In this document: positions 1 through 7,893 of the stretch, piece after piece | Position numbering within the stretch: the stretch's first letter is position 1 | Layout: every line of letters begins with the position of its first letter | DNA from: Bacillota bacterium | GTDB taxonomy: Bacteria; Bacillota; Clostridia; Oscillospirales; Ruminococcaceae | Reading direction: 5' to 3' | NCBI GenBank assembly: GCA_023443315.1 | Contig: JAEZVA010000095.1 | Span: forward strand, 1 to 43,757 | DNA length: 43,757 bases | Program-made: the position numbers and the translations under genes | The notes under the pieces: generated by a model | Told to the model about the DNA's origin: nothing | Databases searched by the model: none | Seen by the model: only the letters and a program-made list of their open reading frames with translations

Positions 1-873
1 TTCCTCGGTCCCAACGGAGCGGGAAAGAGCACCACGATGAATATTCTGACGGGCTATCTTTCTGCCACCGAGGGCTCGGTGCTAATCGGTGAGTATGACG
101 TGCTCGAAAACCCCATCGAGGCAAAACTGCAGATCGGATATCTGCCAGAGCAGCCCCCGCTTTACATGGACATGACGGTAAAGGACTACCTTTCGTTCAT
201 GTTCGACCTAAAAAAGGTCACGCTGCCCAAAACCGCGCACATCAAAGAGGTGTGCGAGCACGTGAAGATTACCGATGTATACGACCGAATCATTAAAAAC
301 CTTTCCAAGGGTTATAAGCAGCGCGTCGGTCTTGCGCAGGCATTACTGGGCAACCCCGATGTGCTAATTCTCGACGAACCGACGGTTGGTCTTGACCCCA
401 AACAGATTATCGAGATTCGTAACCTGATAAAGACGCTGGGCAAAAAGCACACCGTCATCCTGTCGTCCCATATCCTGCCCGAGGTTCAGGCGACCTGCGA
501 GCGCGTTATCGTCATTAACAAGGGTAAAATCGTCGCGGATGATACGCCGGACAACCTGTCCCACGCGCTGAGTGCCGACCACAACTTCATCGCCCGTATC
601 GAGGGACCCGAGGCAGAAGTCACAAAGCTTATCTCCACCATCCCCGGTATGGTGAAGGTTACCTGCTTGGGTGCGCGCGAAAAATCGGCGTTTGATTATA
701 CCTTAGAGGCGGAGGAAGGCGCGGATATTCGCCGTGAGCTGTTTAGCCGTCTTGCCGACCGCAGCTGGCCCATACTCGGGCTCAAGAGCACCGAGCTAAG
801 CCTGGAGGACATCTTCCTGCAGCTGACGCGGGACGATGCCGCGCAGGACAAAAAAGACGGAGGTGAGAAGTAA
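1..873 (+). CDS. ABC transporter ATP-binding protein (5' partial)
   Basis: ATPase subunit of an ABC-2 type exporter. The window opens inside the Walker A loop (FLGPNGAGKSTT is readable from base 1), so about 30 N-terminal residues are missing. The signature motif LSKGYKQRVGLAQALLG, Walker B VLILDEP and the switch histidine in SSHILPE are all present and in the usual order. A C-terminal regulatory extension of roughly 90 residues follows, as in the CcmA/GldA-like ATPases. Its stop codon overlaps the next start (TAATG), so it is translationally coupled to the permease. With the permease, the GldG-like and the DUF4340 proteins it forms a four-gene operon. It probably energises export or envelope remodelling; the substrate cannot be read from the sequence. 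Confidence 0.95.
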   Translation, partial: FLGPNGAGKSTTMNILTGYLSATEGSVLIGEYDVLENPIEAKLQIGYLPEQPPLYMDMTVKDYLSFMFDLKKVTLPKTAHIKEVCEHVKITDVYDRIIKNLSKGYKQRVGLAQALLGNPDVLILDEPTVGLDPKQIIEIRNLIKTLGKKHTVILSSHILPEVQATCERVIVINKGKIVADDTPDNLSHALSADHNFIARIEGPEAEVTKLISTIPGMVKVTCLGAREKSAFDYTLEAEEGADIRRELFSRLADRSWPILGLKSTELSLEDIFLQLTRDDAAQDKKDGGEK

Positions 874-1577
874 TGGTTGCAATACTCAGACGTGAGCTGA
901 AGGCATACTTTGCCTCGCCCATCGGCTATATCTTTTTGGCGGTATTTGGGGTATTTGCAGGGCTGTTCTTCTTTGCCACCTGCCTCAGCACCCAAACCGC
1001 CAACATCGGCGCGGTGTTTTCCTCCATGTTCACCATCGTGCTGTTTTTAATCCCGATTCTGACCATGCGCCTGCTGAGTGAGGACCGCAAGCAGAAGACC
1101 GATCAAGCGCTGTTAACGGCGCCCATCTCGCTTTTTTCGCTTGTCATGGGCAAGTTTTTGGCGGCGCTTATCCTGTTTACCATCGCCCTTTCCGTTACCT
1201 TTGTTATGATGCTGGTACTAGCGGCACTTGGCTCGGTGGATTGGTCGGTATTCCTATCAAACTTCATCGGTATGCTGTTTTTGGCTGCCGCAATGATCTC
1301 AATTGGCATGTTTATCTCATCGCTGACCGAAAATCAGGTGATCGCGGCGGTGGGCGGCTTTGCTGCAATGCTCAGCCTATGGCTGTTTGATGGCGTTTCT
1401 GGGATGATAGGCAGCTCGGTTTTGCAGACCGTTCTTACCAGCCTTTCGGTTTCCCAGCGGTACAGCGACTTTACGAGGGGTCTGTTTGACGTGTCTAACG
1501 TATTGTTCTTTATCAGCATCATCGCGGCGTTTCTGTTCTTCACCATTCGGGTATTTGAGAAGAGGAGGTGGGGTTGA
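873..1577 (+). CDS. ABC-2 type transporter permease (GldF-like)
   Basis: Integral membrane permease of 234 residues with about six hydrophobic segments: near residues 15-37, 45-65, 90-115, 125-150, 155-180 and 205-228. It begins MVAILRRELKAYFASPIGYIF, the typical start of ABC-2 permeases of the GldF/NosY class, where a short cytoplasmic helix precedes the first membrane span. The ATG overlaps the stop of the ATPase gene by one base, and its own stop overlaps the following ATG (TGATG). It should pair with the upstream ATPase as the membrane channel of the exporter. The name GldF refers only to the family; nothing here indicates gliding motility. Confidence 0.9.
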   Translation: MVAILRRELKAYFASPIGYIFLAVFGVFAGLFFFATCLSTQTANIGAVFSSMFTIVLFLIPILTMRLLSEDRKQKTDQALLTAPISLFSLVMGKFLAALILFTIALSVTFVMMLVLAALGSVDWSVFLSNFIGMLFLAAAMISIGMFISSLTENQVIAAVGGFAAMLSLWLFDGVSGMIGSSVLQTVLTSLSVSQRYSDFTRGLFDVSNVLFFISIIAAFLFFTIRVFEKRRWG

Positions 1578-3052
1578 TGAACAAGCTTAACGTAAAGGGC
1601 ATCTTCCAAAACCGCCGGTTTAGGTACGGTAGCTTTGCGACACTGCTCACAGTCGGGTTTATCGCCATTTTAATCATCCTCAACATCATCGCGTCCCTTT
1701 TGGTGGATAAGCTGCCCCTTACACTCGACCTGACCTCCAACAACGCGTTCGGTCTTTCGCAGGAGAGCATCGACTTTTTAAAGGGGCTCGATCAGGACGT
1801 GGAGATTAAGGTGCTTGCTAAGAAAGAGGACTACCTCAACGCAAGCGACTACTATGCCCAGGCCATTACGGTACTGGACAACTACCAGAAATACTCCGAC
1901 CGTATCAAGATTGACTACATCGACATCATAAAAGACCCGTCGATTGTTTCGCAGTACCCCGACCTGTCGCTTTCTTCCGGCAACATCCTGATTAAGAGCG
2001 ACAAGCGGGCGAAAAAGATACTCGACTCCGACCTGTTTAACATCGAGATCGATTACAACTCGTACTCGCAGTACATCACCTCCTCCAAGGCGGAGCAGGT
2101 GCTCAGCTCCGCGATTGAGTACGTTACCGCAGAGCGCACCATACTGGTGAGCCTGATTACCGGCCATGACGAGCTGGAAAGCACGGGGCTTGCGGGTATC
2201 TTAACGCTGAACAACTACGACACCGTATCCCAAAAGATTCTAAGCGAGGATATTAACCCCGACGCGCAGATTGCCGTAATCAACGCGCCCAAGCGCGACT
2301 ACACCGCCGAGGAGGTCAAACGCCTTGACCTGTTCCTTGATAACGGTGGCAAATACGGCAAGACACTCCTGTACTTTGCCGACAGCGACCAGCCCGAGCT
2401 ACCAAACCTCGAGGCGTTCTTAGAGGAATGGGGCATCGACGTGGGCAAAGGCGTTGTGTACGAAACCAACAACAATATGCTTGCCTCCGCGCAGTACCCC
2501 TTCTATGCGTTTACCGAGTTTGCAAGCAACGATTACACCACCAAGATTGGTAACCGAGATCTCGGTGTGATGATGGCGTTTGGCAGACCGCTGACCGCAC
2601 TGTTTGAGGGCAAGGGTGATAAGACTACCACAACGCTGCTGAGCTATTCGGCAACAAGCTACCTGTACCCCGCCGATGCAGCCGAAGGCTATACACCAAG
2701 CACAACCGATGAGCAGGGACCGTTTGGCGCACTCATTCGCAGCCAGAAGATGCGCTATGACGGCACCACGCCCTTAACCTCCAACCTGTTTGTGTTCTCA
2801 ACCTCGGTTGCGGTGGACGAAAGCGTTACCTCAAGCACCGTAATGGGCAACGGGGAGTATGTGACCGAGATGCTTAACACCCTAAGCGACAAGGGCACAA
2901 GCCTAAACATTGTCTCTAAAACCGTAGGCTCCAACGAAATCAGCATCACGGCGGCACAGATTATTGTACTGGGGCTGTTGTTTATTATCCTGCTGCCCCT
3001 TGCGGTGCTTTCCGTAGGTATCGTGGTGTGGTTAAAGAGGAGAAATAAGTAA
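1577..3052 (+). CDS. GldG-like ABC transporter auxiliary protein
   Basis: Protein of 491 residues with one N-terminal membrane span (about residues 19-42), a large outside domain and one C-terminal span (about 462-485) followed by KRRNK. This layout and the opening LTLDLTSNNAFGLSQESIDFLKGLDQDVEIKVLAKKEDY fit the GldG / ABC-type auxiliary family (PF09822-like). I placed the start at ATG 1577, not at the in-frame GTG 1568, because AGGAGG at 1563-1568 sits 8 bases before that ATG and overlaps the GTG. The start overlaps the permease stop. Members of this family accompany an ABC-2 permease and ATPase; their role is thought to be extracytoplasmic binding or coupling. Confidence 0.85.
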   Translation: MNKLNVKGIFQNRRFRYGSFATLLTVGFIAILIILNIIASLLVDKLPLTLDLTSNNAFGLSQESIDFLKGLDQDVEIKVLAKKEDYLNASDYYAQAITVLDNYQKYSDRIKIDYIDIIKDPSIVSQYPDLSLSSGNILIKSDKRAKKILDSDLFNIEIDYNSYSQYITSSKAEQVLSSAIEYVTAERTILVSLITGHDELESTGLAGILTLNNYDTVSQKILSEDINPDAQIAVINAPKRDYTAEEVKRLDLFLDNGGKYGKTLLYFADSDQPELPNLEAFLEEWGIDVGKGVVYETNNNMLASAQYPFYAFTEFASNDYTTKIGNRDLGVMMAFGRPLTALFEGKGDKTTTTLLSYSATSYLYPADAAEGYTPSTTDEQGPFGALIRSQKMRYDGTTPLTSNLFVFSTSVAVDESVTSSTVMGNGEYVTEMLNTLSDKGTSLNIVSKTVGSNEISITAAQIIVLGLLFIILLPLAVLSVGIVVWLKRRNK

Positions 3053-3053
3053 T

Positions 3054-4538
3054 ATGAGCAAAGGCAAGAAAAAGACAAACAAACGCACGGTGATGTTGCT
3101 GGCGGTGCTTGCGGCGATCCTGCTTTTGGGCGGCGCGCTTGCGTTTTTGCTGCTGTATGAAGGCGACGAAGGAGCCGAAACCTCCTCCATCACCCCGACG
3201 GTAACCGCAAAGTTTTTAATTACCGATAAAACGCAAGAGGACGTAAAGAGCTTTACGGTCCAAAACCCCGCCGGTACCTATACGATAACGGGACAGGGCG
3301 AGGACTACACCGTATCCTCCTTTGTCAACGCGACCGGCGAGACGATTACAGTTCCATCGAATGTGGTATTTAACAGCGCGGCGGTGGAGTTTGTTGTAAG
3401 CTCGCTGTTTACCGCCACGATGAACCAGGTGATTGAGGGCGGAGCGGATAACCTGACGCTGTACGGGCTGCAAAACCCTGCCGCCAAGGTGGACGTAAGC
3501 TACAAAGACGGCGCTACCGCGTCGTACTCAATCGGCAGCGCAGCGCCGGATGGCACCAATTATTATGTATATAACCCCCAGACCAAAGAGGTGGGGCTAG
3601 TCCCCACAAGCTCCCTTGCCAATGTGTTAAGCGCAAAGGAAGACTTTGTGGACAAGACGCTTGTGCCCACCAAGGAGGACGATACCATTGTCGTTACCAA
3701 GGCGGTGCTGGGGGGAACTGTTCGCCCCGAGCAGATAGCCATCGATGCGTTTACCGCCGAGGAGCTTGCCGCAGCCGCAGACAGTTCGCTGGTGCCAAGC
3801 AGCTATAAGATTACCGCCCCCAAGCAGTGGGATGCGGACACGAGCAAAACTGTCGCGATTACCGACGAGCTATGGGCCGCACAGGCTGATGGAGTTGTAT
3901 CTATTGCCCCCACCGAGCAGCAGCTACAGGAGACCGGGCTTGCAGAGCCGTTTTCCACCCTGAGCATGACCTTTGGTGGAAAAACGGTAGAGCTAAAGCT
4001 CGGCAATAAGAATGCGGATGGCCTGTACTACTGCACAACCTCGCTCAACAACGCGGTGATGCTGGTGAGCGCAGACAAGATGGGCTGGGCAGAGTTCCAG
4101 GCGTTTGACCTGTACTACAAGCTGGTTGTCGTGCCCAACATTAAAACGGTATCCGCCGTGACGGTGGAGTTTGACGGTAAGCAGAACCGCTTTGTACTGA
4201 CCCACGACGAAGAAGACAACCTGACGGTCACGATGGGTGGCAAGGAGATTAACGACGAGGTATTCCGCTCGTATTACCAGCTAGTCATCAGCGCAAAGGG
4301 CGAGTATGAGGCAGGCGAGATACCCGAAGGTGCTCCCGTGCAGATGAAGTTCACCTACGAGTATGTAGACAAATCAAAACCGAGTACCGTTGTGGAATTT
4401 GTCCGCCTAAACGACCGCCGCAGCGCGATCATTACCGACGGCGACATCGGCTTTGCTGTTCGCAGCCTGTATATCGACAAGGTAAAGAGCGCGCTGGACC
4501 AGGTGCTCGCGGGCGAAAAGGTCATTGTGACGTGGTAA
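3054..4538 (+). CDS. DUF4340 domain-containing membrane-anchored protein
   Basis: 494 residues with a basic N-terminus (MSKGKKKTNKR), a single membrane span at about residues 13-34 and a long extracytoplasmic region. The central part contains repeated DUF4340-like segments (for example DNLTLYGLQNPAAKVDVSYKDGATASYSIG and FSTLSMTFGGKTVELKLGNKNADGLYYC), which have the form of a ligand-free beta-rich domain. It starts one base after the GldG-like gene ends, with AGGAG just inside that gene's end. The ATPase-permease-GldG-DUF4340 order is a common cluster in Firmicutes, so this is very probably the fourth component of the exporter. Biochemical function is unknown. Confidence 0.85.
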   Translation: MSKGKKKTNKRTVMLLAVLAAILLLGGALAFLLLYEGDEGAETSSITPTVTAKFLITDKTQEDVKSFTVQNPAGTYTITGQGEDYTVSSFVNATGETITVPSNVVFNSAAVEFVVSSLFTATMNQVIEGGADNLTLYGLQNPAAKVDVSYKDGATASYSIGSAAPDGTNYYVYNPQTKEVGLVPTSSLANVLSAKEDFVDKTLVPTKEDDTIVVTKAVLGGTVRPEQIAIDAFTAEELAAAADSSLVPSSYKITAPKQWDADTSKTVAITDELWAAQADGVVSIAPTEQQLQETGLAEPFSTLSMTFGGKTVELKLGNKNADGLYYCTTSLNNAVMLVSADKMGWAEFQAFDLYYKLVVVPNIKTVSAVTVEFDGKQNRFVLTHDEEDNLTVTMGGKEINDEVFRSYYQLVISAKGEYEAGEIPEGAPVQMKFTYEYVDKSKPSTVVEFVRLNDRRSAIITDGDIGFAVRSLYIDKVKSALDQVLAGEKVIVTW

Positions 4539-4575
4539 GCCGAACATCCTAACAAAGAATAATTCTCATAAAACA

Positions 4576-4605
4576 AACGAGCCTGCGTAATGCAGGCTCG
4601 TTTTG
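4576..4605 (+). terminator. Rho-independent terminator after ABC operon
   Basis: Perfect 9-bp stem CGAGCCTGC / GCAGGCTCG (4578-4586 with 4592-4600), extendable by AA/TT, loop GTAAT, followed by TTTT. It lies 37 bases after the DUF4340 stop. A near-identical hairpin occurs at 6670-6710. Confidence 0.85.
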
Positions 4606-4632
4606 CAGTATAAAATAGAAGAGGGAAACAAT

Positions 4633-4661
4633 TTGAAATCGGCTTTAAAATGTGTTATCAT
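4633..4661 (+). promoter_or_regulatory. Sigma-A type promoter of the restriction-modification cassette
   Basis: TTGAAA (4633-4638), 17-base spacer, TATCAT (4656-4661), 39 bases before the methyltransferase ATG. A GAGGGG ribosome site lies at about 4687-4692. No controller-protein gene or C-box was seen. Confidence 0.6.
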
Positions 4662-4700
4662 CATACCAATATAAGTATGTTTAAGTGAGGGGCGATAATA

Positions 4701-5726
4701 ATGAACAATGTAATAGGTTATCCTACCCTCGTCACAAAGCAAAGGTATACCGTGGCTTCTTTGTTTGCAGGGGCAGGCGGATTGGATATGGGGTTTGAAA
4801 AAGAGGGTTTTCGGGTTGTATGGGCAAACGATATCGACCCCGATGCGTGTAAAACACATCAGCTGTGGTCTAAAGCAGATGTTATTCAGGGAGACATATC
4901 CAAACTGGATTTTGATAGTATTCCGCATACCGATATTATTACCGGCGGGTTTCCCTGTCAGGGCTTTTCGCTGGCGGGGCCAAGAAAGCTAGATGACAAA
5001 AGAAATGTGCTGTATAAGTACTTTGTTAAACTTGTTGAGTTAAAACAGCCGCCTGTTTTTGTAGCGGAGAATGTAAAAGGGATTCTTACGTTAGGTGAAG
5101 GGGCTATTTTAGAGGCTATTATCGAAGATTTTTCGTCTCGGGGGTACTATGTAACCCCCAAACTGGTTAATGCCGCGGATTACGGGGTGCCACAGGACAG
5201 ATGGCGCGTTATTATGATAGGTGTTCATAAATCGTTAGGCGTGAATCAGTTTTGCTTTTTAAACCCAACTGGACAAAGAATGACGCTGGCACAAGCCTTA
5301 GCTGATTTACCACAACCAAAATCCAGCGACATATGCCAAGGCGCATTTTCGCCTAGGTATATGAGCAGAAACAGAAAAAGGAACTGGAACGAGGTTTCCT
5401 ATACGATACCGGCCATGAGCAAACAGGTGACGCTACACCCATCTTCACCAGACATGATAAAGCTGGGTGAGGATAAATGGATTTTTGGCAGCAGCACGAA
5501 AACCCGTAGGTTCAGCTGGCAAGAGGCCGCAGTGATTCAGACATTTCCCAAAGAGATGGAGTTTGAAGGGAACTTAACAAGTAAGTACAAGCAAATTGGT
5601 AATGCCGTCCCCGTTAAACTGGCACAGATGATAGCAAGGGATATAAAAGACCTGCTTGATAATCGGGTGATTTTTAATACAAGGGATGTGACATGGAACG
5701 GTGGCACAGCAAACAAAATGGGGTAA
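4701..5726 (+). CDS. DNA (cytosine-5)-methyltransferase, HaeIII-like (GGCC)
   Basis: C5-cytosine methyltransferase of 341 residues. Visible motifs in order: I ASLFAGAGGLDMGF (SAM binding), IV GGFPCQGFS with the catalytic Cys of PCQ, VI AENVKG, VIII QDRWRVIMIG, and X YKQIGNAVPVKLA. The target-recognition part, YMSRNRKRNWNEVSYTIPAMSKQVTLHPSSP, resembles the equivalent part of M.HaeIII as I remember it (MSRNR..WNE...Q..LHP), which suggests GGCC as target. This comparison is from memory, not from an alignment. The gene is followed, with 26 bases of overlap, by the endonuclease gene. Its codons look more A/T-rich than those of the flanking operon, consistent with acquisition. Confidence 0.93.
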   Translation: MNNVIGYPTLVTKQRYTVASLFAGAGGLDMGFEKEGFRVVWANDIDPDACKTHQLWSKADVIQGDISKLDFDSIPHTDIITGGFPCQGFSLAGPRKLDDKRNVLYKYFVKLVELKQPPVFVAENVKGILTLGEGAILEAIIEDFSSRGYYVTPKLVNAADYGVPQDRWRVIMIGVHKSLGVNQFCFLNPTGQRMTLAQALADLPQPKSSDICQGAFSPRYMSRNRKRNWNEVSYTIPAMSKQVTLHPSSPDMIKLGEDKWIFGSSTKTRRFSWQEAAVIQTFPKEMEFEGNLTSKYKQIGNAVPVKLAQMIARDIKDLLDNRVIFNTRDVTWNGGTANKMG

Positions 5727-6654
5727 GGCGTTTGAGTACGCCTGCTTAAATGCGTTTTGGAGCAGGTTAAAAGACATACAGGATGTTGAGATAGTACAAA
5801 CACCCGCACTTCAAACTGCGCGCAATTGTTACTATGAAGCAGACAGCGACATGATAGCTAAAATGGACGCCGCCGCAGAAGCCGCTACCCGTATGTTATT
5901 CAGGCTGGAGCCGCAGCTTGAAAACCCGAACAACAACACCCCCTTACTACTATCAGTACAAGAGGATAAGCAGGGGGTTGCCGGGGATGTTCGGGATGTA
6001 CTGTGCATTCGAAGCCAAAACGACTGGGAGATAGGGCTATCCTGCAAGCACAATCATGATGCCGTTAAACACTCCAGACTGTCGCAAACCATAGATTTTG
6101 GCTCTTTATGGCTTGGAATCCCTTGTACAACGCAGTATTTTTTACGGATAAAGCCTGTCTTTGATCTTTTGAATGAATGGAAGGAACAGGGCATAAAGTG
6201 GCGTGACGTTAAGGATAAAGAAGAAACGGTGTACATGCCGATTCTAGATGCGTTTTGCGAGGAACTACGCCTTTTGGATACGCAAAATCCCGGTGAAGTA
6301 CCGAGCAGGTTGCTTATGTATCTTTTGGGAAGAAAAGATTTCTACAAGATAATAACGGATGACAACAAGAAGATTACAAAGGTACAAGCCTTTAATATCT
6401 CTGGAACACTAAACAGGCAGTCTGGTACAGTGAAGCCGGAAAGAAGGGTGGAACGGCTGGTACCACCAACAAAAATCTTTAATATAAGCTATAAGGAGTC
6501 ATCGCAGAACACCATATATGTGCATTGTGATAATGGGTGGTGGCTGTCTTTTCGGATACACAACGCGAGTACGTATGTGGAGCCGTCACTTAAGTTTGAC
6601 GTTCAGTTAAAAGGGTCTCCCGTTTCGCTTTATACGCAAATTGAACCGTGGTAA
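5701..6654 (+). CDS. Type II restriction endonuclease, HaeIII family
   Basis: 317-residue protein resembling the HaeIII restriction endonuclease family (RE_HaeIII). The core GVAGDVRDVLCIRSQNDWEIGLSCKHNHDAVKHSRLSQTIDFG (about residues 95-140) carries an Asp, followed after a strand by Glu and Lys (WEIGLSCK), a plausible PD-(D/E)xK-like metal site. It starts at GTG 5701 inside the methyltransferase gene; the same frame has TGA at 5689, so no longer start is possible. The weak start and the overlap mean translation is probably coupled to, and lower than, that of the methyltransferase, which would protect the host. Expected to cut GGCC. Confidence 0.88.
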   Translation: MAQQTKWGKAFEYACLNAFWSRLKDIQDVEIVQTPALQTARNCYYEADSDMIAKMDAAAEAATRMLFRLEPQLENPNNNTPLLLSVQEDKQGVAGDVRDVLCIRSQNDWEIGLSCKHNHDAVKHSRLSQTIDFGSLWLGIPCTTQYFLRIKPVFDLLNEWKEQGIKWRDVKDKEETVYMPILDAFCEELRLLDTQNPGEVPSRLLMYLLGRKDFYKIITDDNKKITKVQAFNISGTLNRQSGTVKPERRVERLVPPTKIFNISYKESSQNTIYVHCDNGWWLSFRIHNASTYVEPSLKFDVQLKGSPVSLYTQIEPW

Positions 6655-6669
6655 AAGTAATAGTAGTAT

Positions 6670-6710
6670 ACAGCAAACCGAGCCTGCGCGATGCAGGCTC
6701 GGTTTGCTGT
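6670..6710 (+). terminator. Bidirectional terminator after endonuclease gene
   Basis: Perfect 18-bp stem (6670-6687 with 6693-6710) with loop GCGAT. Both arms end in GCAAA/TTTGC. It lies between the convergent endonuclease and esterase genes and probably serves both. Core and flanks nearly match the hairpin at 4576-4605. Confidence 0.75.
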
Positions 6711-6716
6711 ATCCAC

Positions 6717-7622
6717 TTAGTTTTTGGGGAAGTACAGCTTCAGCGCATCTAGTATGGTCGGCTTCCAGATGCCGTAGTGGTCGATGCCTTCGTACTGCTT
6801 GCTGGTAAGCGCGAGACCGTTGTAGCCGCGCTCCTCGAGCAGGTCGCAAAACTCAAAAAACGGTTCGATATAGTCGGGGTAGTATTCGAACTCGCCGAGA
6901 CTCATGTACAGCCTAACCGGCAGGTCGGTGGTCTTTGCGTGGTAGTCTTTTTCACGGTCAAAGATGTTTTTGCCATCATTATGCTCAAGCAGTGCAGGGC
7001 TTGCGACCACATAGCCCGAAAACACGTCTTGGGTAACGTCATCAAACATCGCGTACAGCGTAAAATAACCGCCATACGACGCCCCGCACAAGAAGCGGGT
7101 ATCGGGGTCGGTGGCGTAGTTTGCGTCGATATACGAGACAACGTCCTCCACAATAAACGACAAGAAGGTGTCGGGAGCCTCTAAAAATTCCCGCACGCGG
7201 ATGGACTCTAGGTCATAGCCCTCGGGGTAGCAGATGCCCACCATAATCACATCCGCCAAAACACCCTGTGACCACAGCGCACGGATGTCGTCGTACTCGC
7301 CACGTCTCCAGTTGCCGTCAGAAAGGTACAGCGTGGGGTAGCGTTTGGATTTGTCGTAGCTTGGGGGCAAAAGTACATCAAGGACAAAGGTGTCCCCAAT
7401 TTCCCGGGAAAACACCGTAATCTGCGCGACATCGCCGACTAGGGTTTCGGATACAATCTCCATGCCGCCTTGTGACGGTAAGGAGGATGCAGTAGGCAAA
7501 GAAGCATTTGCCGAAGAAACGGGCTCGGATGAGGATAAGTCCTGTGCCGCGGGGAGGTTCGTGCAGGCAAACAGGGTAGCGCACAGCAAAATAAGCGCAA
7601 AAAGGCAAAAACGGGTTCTCAT
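6717..7622 (-). CDS. Esterase-like alpha/beta hydrolase lipoprotein
   Basis: 301 residues. A lipoprotein signal (MRTRFCLFALILLCATLFAC, lipobox LFAC) is followed by a Ser/Ala-rich linker and a putative-esterase domain (COG2819/PF00756-like). The nucleophile elbow GASYGG follows DPDTRFLC, and a C-terminal His lies in GIDHYGIW; an acidic residue near LGEFEYYPD may complete the triad. The start at 7622 is chosen over a longer frame to 7811 because AGGAGG lies about 9 bases upstream and the lipoprotein signal then sits at the N-terminus. Such enzymes often hydrolyse ester bonds of siderophores, acylated sugars or S-formylglutathione; the substrate here is unknown. It should act on the outer face of the membrane. 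Confidence 0.85.
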   Translation of the reverse strand: MRTRFCLFALILLCATLFACTNLPAAQDLSSSEPVSSANASLPTASSLPSQGGMEIVSETLVGDVAQITVFSREIGDTFVLDVLLPPSYDKSKRYPTLYLSDGNWRRGEYDDIRALWSQGVLADVIMVGICYPEGYDLESIRVREFLEAPDTFLSFIVEDVVSYIDANYATDPDTRFLCGASYGGYFTLYAMFDDVTQDVFSGYVVASPALLEHNDGKNIFDREKDYHAKTTDLPVRLYMSLGEFEYYPDYIEPFFEFCDLLEERGYNGLALTSKQYEGIDHYGIWKPTILDALKLYFPKN

Positions 7623-7716
7623 ACTCTTTAGCCTCCTTGTAGGTTCAAGCGGCAGATGGCACCAGTGCACGCCGGACGGTGTGCTAGTTGGCGACACCCA
7701 ACAACAAGCTACAAAG

Positions 7717-7745
7717 AGTGTACCAAAAAAGGAACAAAGTGTAAA
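7717..7745 (-). promoter_or_regulatory. Promoter of the esterase gene
   Basis: On the minus strand TTTACA, 17-base spacer, TACACT. About 95 bases upstream of the esterase start. The rest of 7623-7893 shows no further gene or recognised element. Confidence 0.45.
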
Positions 7746-7893
7746 GATGCGGAGCGATGTGTAAATAAACGGATTTTTACAATAATTAAAGCAACAGCGC
7801 GGACGATGCACCCGTCACGCAGGAACGCGTACAGCAAAGATGAAAAACAGTGCACCAACCCACTTGCTTTTGCAAAACTCGCTATCGGTAAAG

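Noticed and set aside
4701..6654. Controller protein or C-box for the restriction-modification cassette
   Set aside because: No small helix-turn-helix gene and no C-box-like symmetric repeats were seen before the methyltransferase gene.
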